Under the pieces are notes generated by a model that saw only the letters and a list, made by a program, of their open reading frames with translations, did no database searches and was not told the DNA's origin. 12,330 nucleotides of DNA from Bianquea renquensis (GTDB lineage: Bacteria; Bacillota; Clostridia; Lachnospirales; Bianqueaceae), in the NCBI RefSeq assembly GCF_014384895.1, contig NZ_JACRSQ010000050.1:1-12330 (forward strand). Direction: 5' to 3'. Positions 6,752-12,330 of the stretch are shown here, piece by piece. Made by a program: the position numbers and the translations under genes. Each line of letters begins with the position of its first letter. Position 1 is the first letter of the stretch.

Positions 6752-6983
6752 ATTGAACCTTCAAGAGCAAACCCGTTCTACTCGTTACGGCCAGTCTGAT
6801 GAGGAGAATTTTGAAGATTTTGTCGTAAAGCCCTCGCTGAAAGTTTCCGGCAGGATCGTTTTGCTGCCTTTAGAACAGCTGGTGGAATATAAAGATTTCC
6901 ATATCGGCGATCAGGTCATTGTTGCTATTTCCAAGTTCAATTATACCAAGAAACTGATTTACGGAAAAATCGTTGCCAAGTAG
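6744..6983 (+). CDS. Small hypothetical protein overlapping the ParA remnant
   Basis: A 79-residue ORF starting with GTG, overlapping the ParA fragment by 8 bases, with GAGGTGATG just upstream as a possible ribosome binding site. The first half (MAKLNLQEQTR, then 'EENFEDFVVKPSL') has the feel of a ParB-type N-terminus. The second half 'VSGRIVLLPLEQLVEYKDFH' and 'GDQVIVAISKFNYTKKLIYG' is beta-rich and I do not recognise it. It may be a truncated or chimeric partition-partner gene. It ends in TAG and is followed by a terminator. No promoter of its own is seen. Confidence 0.4.
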   Translation: MAKLNLQEQTRSTRYGQSDEENFEDFVVKPSLKVSGRIVLLPLEQLVEYKDFHIGDQVIVAISKFNYTKKLIYGKIVAK

Positions 6984-7046
6984 TAATATCGAAATGAACA
7001 GGATCTTCCCCTTCTTATTTTGGAATGCTCGAATTAAATGTGGATT

Positions 7047-7071
7047 AAAAATTCCGGTTTCGGAATTTTTA
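7047..7071 (+). terminator. Terminator ahead of the AAA ATPase gene
   Basis: A perfect 10-bp stem, AAAAATTCCG (7047-7056) with CGGAATTTTT (7061-7070), closes a GTTT tetraloop and ends in T residues. The A-rich 5' side also lets it work on the other strand. It separates the small hypothetical gene from the next promoter, whose -35 box begins right behind it. Confidence 0.8.
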
Positions 7072-7100
7072 TTGACACACTTGATAAATTGCGCTATAAT
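7072..7100 (+). promoter_or_regulatory. Consensus promoter of the AAA/DUF4143 ATPase gene
   Basis: TTGACA (7072-7077) and TATAAT (7095-7100) with exactly 17 bp between them. It lies 33 bp before the gene start. With the terminator directly in front, the gene forms its own transcription unit. Confidence 0.88.
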
Positions 7101-7133
7101 GGGAACAGTAAATAAGAAGGAGGAGGATTCGTC

Positions 7134-8354
7134 ATGGTATTGCGGAACGAATATTTGGAAAAATTGCGCTCCTGGAAAGATGAGCAGGTTATCAAGGTGG
7201 TTACAGGCATCCGGCGCTGCGGAAAATCCACGCTGTTAAAGCAGTACCAGGAATTGCTCAAACAGGAAGGCATACAGGAAGCACAGGTCATCAGCATCAA
7301 TTTTGAAGAACTGGAATTTGAAGAACTGCTGGACTATAAAAAGCTGTATGCTTATATCAAGGAAAGGATGCAGCCGAATCAAAAGAACTATATTTTTCTT
7401 GATGAAATCCAGCGGGTGGACTCCTTTGAAAAAGTGGTTGACAGCCTTTATGTAAAGGAGAATACGGACATCTATATCACGGGGTCTAACGCCTATATGC
7501 TTTCCAGCGACCTGGCCACCCTTCTGACCGGCCGGTATGTGGAAATATCCATGCTGCCGCTTTCTTTCCGGGAATACTGCGCCATTACGAAGACAGACGG
7601 GGAAACAGCTTTTTCCGAGTATATGAAAAACGGCGGGTTTCCATATATTGCCGTGATGGATAAAACGACAGAAAAGGTAACCGCTTATCTCGAAGGGATT
7701 TACAATACCGTCATCGTTAAAGACATCGAAGAACGCCAAAATCGTCGGGAAAAAGATCCTGACAGGAGGAAGATTACGGACATTACGCTCCTAAAATCTA
7801 TTGCCAAATTTCTGGCTAGCGTCATCGGCAGCCCGGTTTCCGTGAGAAGCGTCACGGATTACCTCATATCCAGCGGCAGGAAGGTATCTCCCAACACCGT
7901 TGACGATTACATTAGTGCATTGACGGATTCCTTTATCTTCTATGCTGTTGACCGCTTTGATATTGTGGGCAAGCAAATCCTGAAGGCAAACAAGAAACTG
8001 TATATGGTTGACCTGGGACTGCGGAACCATATCCTTTCAAAGAAGCACTATGATCTCGGCTTTTCGCTCGAAAATATCGTTTACTTTGAGCTTCTACGCA
8101 GGGGGTACAAGGTGAATATCGGCAAGGTTGGCAGCACTGAGGTGGACTTTGTAGCCGTAAAACAAGATGAAACGATATATTTTCAGGTAACGGCCGATAT
8201 GAAAGCGGAAACTACTTTTGAACGGGAGATGAAGCCGCTTCAGAGCATTCAGGACAACTACGAGAAAATCGTGCTGACTCTTGACCGCTATACTCTTGGA
8301 AACTATGAAGGGATCAAAGTTATCCATGCGCTTGATTGGCTGGCCGGAAAATAG
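7134..8354 (+). CDS. AAA ATPase with DUF4143 C-terminal domain
   Basis: A 406-residue protein of the widespread AAA_14/DUF4143 family. Walker A is GIRRCGKST (25-33, Lys31), Walker B is 'YIFLDEIQ' (86-93), the sensor is ITGSN (115-119), and the conserved TGRY follows (132-135). A winged-helix-like stretch 'SVRSVTDYLISSGRKVS' is at about 236-252. The C-terminal part has a PD-(D/E)XK-like pattern: E319, 'TEVDF' with D338, and 'YFQV' with Q351. A nuclease activity is therefore conceivable, but none is established for most members and the Gln is a deviation from the usual Glu/Lys pair. Length is normal and all key ATPase residues are present, so the gene looks functional. AAGGAGGAGGA sets the start. 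The surrounding fragments suggest an accessory region. Confidence 0.88.
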   Translation: MVLRNEYLEKLRSWKDEQVIKVVTGIRRCGKSTLLKQYQELLKQEGIQEAQVISINFEELEFEELLDYKKLYAYIKERMQPNQKNYIFLDEIQRVDSFEKVVDSLYVKENTDIYITGSNAYMLSSDLATLLTGRYVEISMLPLSFREYCAITKTDGETAFSEYMKNGGFPYIAVMDKTTEKVTAYLEGIYNTVIVKDIEERQNRREKDPDRRKITDITLLKSIAKFLASVIGSPVSVRSVTDYLISSGRKVSPNTVDDYISALTDSFIFYAVDRFDIVGKQILKANKKLYMVDLGLRNHILSKKHYDLGFSLENIVYFELLRRGYKVNIGKVGSTEVDFVAVKQDETIYFQVTADMKAETTFEREMKPLQSIQDNYEKIVLTLDRYTLGNYEGIKVIHALDWLAGK

Positions 8355-8364
8355 CGGTGATTAA

Positions 8365-8520
8365 ACAAACAGGGCGCCCGGCGCGCGCAAATTGGACATC
8401 GACTGGAACAGGATGAAACAGCGCATTATCGCTGACCGCACAAAGAAATTTGCCGAGCTGGAGCAAGGTTTTCCGCCGGGGAGCTCCCGGAGGGCGATCC
8501 GTATGCCGAAATAACCGAAT
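8365..8520 (+). pseudogene. Frameshifted remnant of an unrecognised gene
   Basis: One frame reads 'RKLDIDWNRMKQRIIADRTK', then 'KFAELEQGF' (about 8386-8472). From about 8481 the coding sense seems to move to another frame, 'GELPEGDPYAEITEYTP' (to about 8528). Both parts have protein-like composition, and the switch in the G-rich stretch 8477-8482 looks like a frameshift. There is no start or ribosome binding site. I do not recognise the protein. Confidence 0.35.
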
Positions 8521-8530
8521 ATACCCCCCA

Positions 8531-8570
8531 AAAACGCTGCGGGTACCTTTTAGGGTACTGGCAGCATTTT
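8531..8570. terminator. Bidirectional hairpin terminator between convergent genes
   Basis: AAAACGCTGC (8531-8540) pairs with GCAGCATTTT (8561-8570), with one C-A mismatch. An inner stem (8542-8548 with 8553-8559, including G-U pairs) closes a 4-nt loop. A residues on the left and T residues on the right allow use from both sides. It lies between the ATPase gene and the convergent ATPase stump. Confidence 0.65.
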
Positions 8571-8590
8571 GGTAATCTTGTTATCAGCTA

Positions 8591-8914
8591 TTACAGGAAC
8601 ATCGCCATATACAAGGGGAGGGTGATTTTTGTATCGCTCACACCCAAATTGCCGGAAACCAGCTTGTAAGCAAATGGTGGGGAATAGTCTTTGATAAAAT
8701 TGTTCAGAGACAAAGTGGCCCCGTTTTTTGACTTGACCTCCACAGGGATTACGCTTCCATCTTTGGCAAAGAGGAATTCAATCTCCTGGGTATTCTTATC
8801 GTTTTTGAAATAGTTAAGGGAGAATCCACGCTTTATCAGCATATCGAATACCAGATTTTCATAGATTCCGCCCTTTGCCGGGCCGGTTAGTGTATCTTTG
8901 AGCAAAGCTTTTAG
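8591..8914 (-). pseudogene. C-terminal stump of a second AAA/DUF4143-type ATPase
   Basis: About 108 residues match the end of a DUF4143 ATPase: 'ALLKDTLTGPAKGGIYENLV', 'MLIKRGFSLNYFKN', then the PD-(D/E)XK-like 'TQEIEFLFAKDGSVIPVEVK' and 'SKNGATLSLNNF'. Here the core is E-x-E-F...VEVK, the fuller nuclease-like pattern that the intact gene at 7134 has partly lost. The ATPase half, with Walker A and B, is missing; sequence upstream of about 8914 no longer resembles the family. The open frame extends to 8986, but that start has no ribosome binding site. It is not a copy of the gene at 7134, since the two differ clearly in sequence. It is a truncated relic. Confidence 0.7.
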
Positions 8915-8944
8915 ACGATATATACTTGATATATAGCTATGAAT

Positions 8945-8974
8945 TTGACAAAACCATACGCATCGTTTTATAAT
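8945..8974 (+). promoter_or_regulatory. Near-consensus promoter with no large gene behind it
   Basis: TTGACA (8945-8950) and TATAAT (8969-8974) are perfect hexamers 18 bp apart. The plus-strand transcript would begin near 8981 and meet a hairpin terminator at 9053-9083. Only a 15-codon ORF lies between. Confidence 0.7.
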
Positions 8975-8980
8975 GCGCCA

Positions 8981-9083
8981 AATCAATTCTCAGAAAACAA
9001 AGCGAGGGGGGGAACAGCCAGTTATGCCCCGGAATACGAGTTTGGAAAGCAAAAAAAGAGCCACCGAGTAGGCAACTCTTTTT
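8981..9083 (+). ncRNA. Candidate short transcript of about 100 nt
   Basis: Promoter and terminator frame a transcript of about 100 nt. It contains GAGGGGGGG (9004-9012) and, 11 nt on, a 15-codon ORF MPRNTSLESKKRATE (9024-9071) whose end enters the terminator stem. It may be a small RNA, a tiny peptide gene, or the surviving 5' end of a deleted gene. The peptide start loosely resembles the start of the ATPase at 7134 (LRNEYLEKL), which favours the last view. Confidence 0.3.
9051..9083 (-). terminator. Terminator of the scaffold/GGGtGRT operon
   Basis: Read on the minus strand, AAAAAGAG (9083-9076) pairs with CTCTTTTT (9060-9053) and the U run continues to seven (9057-9051). An inner GCC/GGC pairing is possible. 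It lies 37 bases behind the GGGtGRT stop codon. On the plus strand it also ends the short transcript from 8945, so it is bidirectional. Confidence 0.82.
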
Positions 9084-9119
9084 CGGAATAAATCCAGTAT
9101 TTATGCGGGTTTGCGGCCC

Positions 9120-10118
9120 TTATTTTAGTGCTTCTTCCACCGCAACCGCGCAGGCAACGGTAGCGCCGACCATGGGGTTGTTGCCCATGCCGATCAAGCC
9201 CATCATCTCCACATGCGCCGGTACGGAGGAGGAGCCTGCAAACTGTGCGTCGGAGTGCATACGGCCCATGGTATCCGTCATACCGTAGGAAGCAGGGCCG
9301 GCTGCCATATTGTCCGGATGTAAAGTGCGGCCAGTGCCGCCGCCAGATGCCACAGAGAAATACTTCTTGCCCATCTCCACGCACTCTTTCTTGTACGTGC
9401 CGGCGACAGGGTGCTGGAAACGGGTCGGATTGGTGGAGTTACCGGTGATGGAGACGTCCACACCCTCCCGGTGCATGATGGCAACGCCTTCGCGGACATC
9501 GTCAGCGCCGTAGCACAGAACGAGAGACCGCTCACCCTTGGAGTATGCAGTCCGGCTCAGCTCTTTCAGCTCGCCAGTGAAATAATCGAAGAGGGTTTCC
9601 ACATAGGTGAACCCATTGATCCGGGAGATAATCTTCGCCGCGTCCTTGCCCAATCCGTTCAGGATAACCCGAAGGGGCTCTTTGCGAACTTTGTTGGCGG
9701 ATTTGGCAATGCCGATGGCACCCTCCGCGGCGGCAAAGGATTCATGACCAGCCAGGAATGCAAAACATTTCGTCTCGTCGCTCAAAAGCATAGCGCCAAG
9801 ATTTCCGTGGCCAAGCCCAACTTTGCGGTCATCTGCAACAGAGCCGGGGATACAGAAGGCTTGGAGTCCTTCGCCGATGGATTTCGCCGCGTCCGCCGCC
9901 TTAGTGTCACCCTTCTTGATCGCGATGGCCGCGCCGGTGATGTACGCCCAGCATGCATTTTCAAAACAGATGGGCTGAATGCTTTTTACGATACCATAGA
10001 CATCAATGCCCTTTTCATCGCAGATTGCCTTTGCCTCTTCGATGGACGCGATTCCATACTTGTTCAGAGCGGCATTGATCTGATTGATTCTTCTCTCATA
10101 ACTTTCAAATAAAGCCAT
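9120..10118 (-). CDS. GGGtGRT protein
   Basis: A 332-residue protein bearing the motif GGGTGRT (residues 259-265) that names this conserved bacterial family, followed by 'LHPDNMAAGPASYGMTDTMG' and a glycine-rich end 'GLIGMGNNPMVGATVACAVA'. The family is common in anaerobic Firmicutes. As far as I know its biochemical role is not established. Cysteines at 33, 51, 56, 89, 118, 202, 246 and 323 are available, but no classic cluster motif is formed. It follows the NifU-like gene by 18 bases, with GGGGAGG in the gap, so the two are co-transcribed. The recurring pairing suggests a joint role in iron-sulphur or sulphur chemistry; that is inference from context. Length is full and both ends look normal. 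Confidence 0.9.
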   Translation of the reverse strand: MALFESYERRINQINAALNKYGIASIEEAKAICDEKGIDVYGIVKSIQPICFENACWAYITGAAIAIKKGDTKAADAAKSIGEGLQAFCIPGSVADDRKVGLGHGNLGAMLLSDETKCFAFLAGHESFAAAEGAIGIAKSANKVRKEPLRVILNGLGKDAAKIISRINGFTYVETLFDYFTGELKELSRTAYSKGERSLVLCYGADDVREGVAIMHREGVDVSITGNSTNPTRFQHPVAGTYKKECVEMGKKYFSVASGGGTGRTLHPDNMAAGPASYGMTDTMGRMHSDAQFAGSSSVPAHVEMMGLIGMGNNPMVGATVACAVAVEEALK

Positions 10119-10136
10119 TGTTGTGTCCTCCCCTTC

Positions 10137-10829
10137 CTATTCGTTTCTCGGATCGATGTATTTTGCAGCTTCTGCAAACCGTCCGTAGGAGCCCGTCGCT
10201 TTTTTCATCGCCTCATTGGCGTCCTCGCCCTTTTTGATCATGTCCATCATACGGCCAAGGCTGACGTACTCATAGCCGATGATCTCATCGTTCTCATCGA
10301 GCGCTAGGCGTGTGACATACCCTTCCGCCAATTCCAAATACCGAGGCCCCTTCAGCTTCGTGCTATAGGAAGTACCAACCTGGGTGCGCAGACCCTTGCC
10401 GAGGTCCTCAAGTCCGGCGCCCACGGGAAGGCCATCTTCGGAGAAGGCCGATTGCGTCCGTCCATAAATGATTTGCAGGAATAGTTCCCGCATAGCAGTG
10501 TTGATGGCGTCACAGACCAGGTCCGTGTTGACCGCCTCCAGCAGCGTCTTTCCGACCAACGCTTCCGAAGCCATGGCGGCGGAATGGGTCATGCCGGAGC
10601 ATCCCAACGTTTCAATAAGGGCTTCCTCAATGATGCCATCCTTAACATTCAGCGTCAGCTTACATGCACCCTGCTGGGGAGCACACCAACCCACGCCGTG
10701 CGTTAACCCAGAGATATCCTTGATCTCGCGGGAATACACCCATTTTCCTTCTTCCGGAATTGGCGCACAGCCGTGACTTGCGCCAACGCGAACGGAACAC
10801 ATTTTTTCAACTTCATGCGAATAAACCAT
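10137..10829 (-). CDS. NifU-like iron-sulphur cluster assembly scaffold protein
   Basis: A 230-residue protein related to the IscU/NifU N-terminal scaffold and TSCPD folds. The clearest element is 'LGCSGMTHSAAMASEALVGK' (75-94), the familiar GCxG...S...ASE-hVGK segment. Cys11, Cys21, Cys49, Cys56, Cys77 and Cys106 are candidate ligands. The C-terminal part (about 150-230) is peculiar to the longer clostridial form that sits next to GGGtGRT genes. Scaffold proteins hold a nascent Fe-S cluster for transfer to apoproteins; activity of this form is by homology only. AAAGGAGG about 10 nt upstream fixes the start. It is first in a two-gene operon with a strong promoter 95 bases upstream. It ends in TAG. 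Confidence 0.83.
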   Translation of the reverse strand: MVYSHEVEKMCSVRVGASHGCAPIPEEGKWVYSREIKDISGLTHGVGWCAPQQGACKLTLNVKDGIIEEALIETLGCSGMTHSAAMASEALVGKTLLEAVNTDLVCDAINTAMRELFLQIIYGRTQSAFSEDGLPVGAGLEDLGKGLRTQVGTSYSTKLKGPRYLELAEGYVTRLALDENDEIIGYEYVSLGRMMDMIKKGEDANEAMKKATGSYGRFAEAAKYIDPRNE

Positions 10830-10923
10830 TTACACTCGTCCTCCTTTAAAATATGTATATCATGGAATAACTCGGAGTCATATGCTGTAACCCCTTGCTT
10901 TCAGGGAAATTCGGCACGGTACC

Positions 10924-10952
10924 AGTATAGCATATTGATATTTTAGTGTCAA
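10924..10952 (-). promoter_or_regulatory. Promoter of the scaffold/GGGtGRT operon
   Basis: On the minus strand TTGACA (10952-10947) and TATACT (10929-10924) are 17 bp apart. The start near 10917 gives an 88-nt leader, in which only a short CCC...GGG pairing is seen. The remaining divergent intergenic space up to 11121 shows no gene. Confidence 0.82.
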
Positions 10953-11068
10953 TTCCTAACTCTCCAAAATCCGGTGCCTTCCAGCGCAGATTTGGACGGC
11001 AATTTTCTTAAAAAAAATGAAATCCTCCATGTTTTCTATGAAATAATGCTATCTTTTTTTGGCGATCA

Positions 11069-11077
11069 TGCTATAAT
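11069..11077 (+). promoter_or_regulatory. Extended -10 promoter of the UroD-family gene
   Basis: TGCTATAAT (11069-11077) is a perfect extended -10 element. No good -35 is found 16-18 bp upstream, which is usual for this promoter type. It lies 44 bp before the start codon. Confidence 0.65.
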
Positions 11078-11121
11078 GCATATGGAATTCTATTGAAACG
11101 GGATCAAAAGGAGTGACCTAG

Positions 11122-12144
11122 ATGACCAATAAAGAATTGATCCGGCGGGTGATCGAATACAACGACCCGCCGCGCATAGGATACGATTTCAATCCGCCCC
11201 ATGAAAAGGACTTGCGGTGGGTTCCGACGATCCAATTGAGGAATGCAAAATATGAACCCTACCTAACCTGGGGAACCTACCCGGAGCTTAAAAAGCTAGT
11301 GCCGGATTTTAACGGCGAGGTCAAGTATTCTGTGATGGGAAATCTCTATGGTCGCCTCAAGAAGGACGGCAATGGAGAGTGTATCAAGGGAGCCCTGGAG
11401 GACGATTGGAGTCTTCTCGACTCCTTTGAGATGCCAACCATCGACATGGATTTTAATGCCAGCATTCGCGCCATGAATTTACAGGACTGCCAGGATTTTG
11501 TTATGGGCAGTATGCCCGTCGGCGTATTTTCTACCCTCCGCGATCTGCGCGTCATGGATAACGCACTGGCGGATACCATCCTCGAGCAGGACAATGTCCG
11601 CCGGGTCCTGAGCATGGTACAGGATATTATGGTACAAATCGTCCGTCTTGGCAAGGACAATGGCCTTGACGCCGTCATCATCTATGACGACTGGGGGATG
11701 CAACACTCCACCTTTGTCAGCCCTGACATCTTTCGCCTCCTGTTTAAGCCTGTCTATCAGCGCGTCGCAGCGGAATGCCATGACCGGAATATGAAACTCT
11801 TTGTCCACTCCTGTGGACTTGTCACCGGCTTTATTGAAGATTTTATTGATGCAGGTGTGGATGTCATGCAGTTTGACCAGCCGGAAATCTACGGCAGCGC
11901 CAACTTAGCGAGAAACTATGGTGGACGTATGGCGTTCCACTGCCCGGTGGACATTCAGAAAGTTATGGCCACAGGGAATCGAGAGTACATCGAGAAAACC
12001 GCTTACGAGATGGTGACTGCTTTCAAGACCATCTGCGGTGGCGGTCTGATCGCTAAGGATTACCCATCCTGGCAGGATATTAACGTGGAACAGGAATGGG
12101 CAGATTGGGCGCGGAAGGTAATCGTGCAAAATTCCGCACTGTGA
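11122..12144 (+). CDS. Uroporphyrinogen decarboxylase-family protein (MtaA/CmuA-like)
   Basis: A 340-residue TIM-barrel protein of the URO-D superfamily. Signature parts are 'VIIYDDWGMQHSTFVSPDIF' (185-204), 'MKLFVHSCGLVTGFIEDFID' (224-243), 'GVDVMQFDQPE' and the C-terminal 'GGGLIAKDYPSW'. The H229-x-C231 pair, with C274 or C305 as a possible third ligand, matches the zinc site of cobalamin or corrinoid methyltransferases (MtaA, CmuA type) rather than the arginine-rich haem-pathway enzyme. It probably moves a methyl or related group, or is a catabolic enzyme of this broad group. No corrinoid protein gene lies beside it in the window, so the substrate is unknown. AAAAGGAGTGA before the ATG sets the start. 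It is divergent from the Fe-S operon. Confidence 0.85.
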   Translation: MTNKELIRRVIEYNDPPRIGYDFNPPHEKDLRWVPTIQLRNAKYEPYLTWGTYPELKKLVPDFNGEVKYSVMGNLYGRLKKDGNGECIKGALEDDWSLLDSFEMPTIDMDFNASIRAMNLQDCQDFVMGSMPVGVFSTLRDLRVMDNALADTILEQDNVRRVLSMVQDIMVQIVRLGKDNGLDAVIIYDDWGMQHSTFVSPDIFRLLFKPVYQRVAAECHDRNMKLFVHSCGLVTGFIEDFIDAGVDVMQFDQPEIYGSANLARNYGGRMAFHCPVDIQKVMATGNREYIEKTAYEMVTAFKTICGGGLIAKDYPSWQDINVEQEWADWARKVIVQNSAL

Positions 12145-12330
12145 GGGGGCTAACTTTTACAGTTTATGCGAAGGGGCTGTCGTGAATATGGCCCCTGATA
12201 GGTAAGAAGGATCTGTTGCAGGGCGGAAAATCCCCTTGTTTGGATTTTGAAAAGCGCTCCTCGGTCTAAGCTGCTTTCTGCCCCTTTTTTTCCTTCCTAG
12301 TTTGCGATTTCCTGAGGTTGAGTGTGACGA
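12145..12330. other. Downstream non-coding stretch with weak hairpins
   Basis: No gene is recognised. Two inverted repeats are present: AGGGGC/GCCCCT (12172-12177, 12191-12196) and AAAATCC/GGATTTT (12227-12233, 12242-12248). Neither has a following T run. A T-rich tract at 12285-12292 has no clear stem in front. A terminator for the UroD-family gene is likely here but cannot be pinned down. Confidence 0.35.

Noticed and set aside
9411..10112. 233-codon ORF antisense to the GGGtGRT gene
   Set aside because: It is a frame shadow of a strongly conserved gene, with no ribosome binding site or recognisable motif.
12172..12196. Hairpin as terminator of the UroD-family gene
   Set aside because: The 13-nt loop and absence of a T run make it unconvincing.
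1..12330. CRISPR array, tRNA, rRNA or complete insertion sequence
   Set aside because: No regularly spaced repeats, cloverleaf, rRNA-like segment or intact transposase was seen on either strand.

Overview
The window reads as a piece of a clostridial (Firmicutes) chromosome of medium G+C, most likely from a gut Oscillospiraceae/Lachnospiraceae-type anaerobe. That placement is inferred from strong purine-rich ribosome binding sites, near-consensus TTGACA/TATAAT promoters, a GGGtGRT protein beside a NifU-like scaffold, a DUF6514-like small protein and ParA/DUF4143 mobile-type fragments. It cannot be refined to genus by eye.

Layout. (1) 1-970: a Phd/YefM-type antitoxin and an overlapping RelE/ParE-type toxin, with a perfect-consensus promoter (TTGACA-17-TATAAT) in front and a Rho-independent terminator behind. 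(2) 971-4840: a strong promoter, a structured leader of about 185 nt with two back-to-back perfect hairpins, a membrane hybrid histidine kinase broken by one in-frame TAG, and 3 bases after it an extracellular solute-binding lipoprotein. (3) 4874-6518: an HPt phosphotransfer protein and a DUF6514-like protein on the minus strand, then an orphan LytTR response regulator on the plus strand. (4) 6519-9050: a scrap zone. It holds the C-terminal tail of a ParA-type ATPase, a small protein overlapping it, an intact AAA/DUF4143 ATPase with its own perfect promoter, a frameshifted coding remnant, the C-terminal stump of a second DUF4143 ATPase, and an orphan promoter aimed at a terminator. (5) 9051-12330: a minus-strand operon of a NifU-like scaffold and a GGGtGRT protein, divergent from a uroporphyrinogen-decarboxylase-family (MtaA/CmuA-like) protein.

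The most interesting unit is the signalling block 1172-6518. A hybrid kinase (His336, receiver Asp636), a binding lipoprotein with no permease genes nearby, a free HPt (His60) and a LytTR regulator (Asp58) together hold all the parts of a His-Asp-His-Asp phosphorelay that senses an extracellular ligand. The kinase carries a TAG where the family normally has Glu in the ISKxEAGK motif, yet everything downstream of it is intact. Four ordinary genes in this window end in TAG, so a recent nonsense mutation or a base error is more likely than recoding.

Genes were assigned from motifs and general family knowledge only; no database search was possible.
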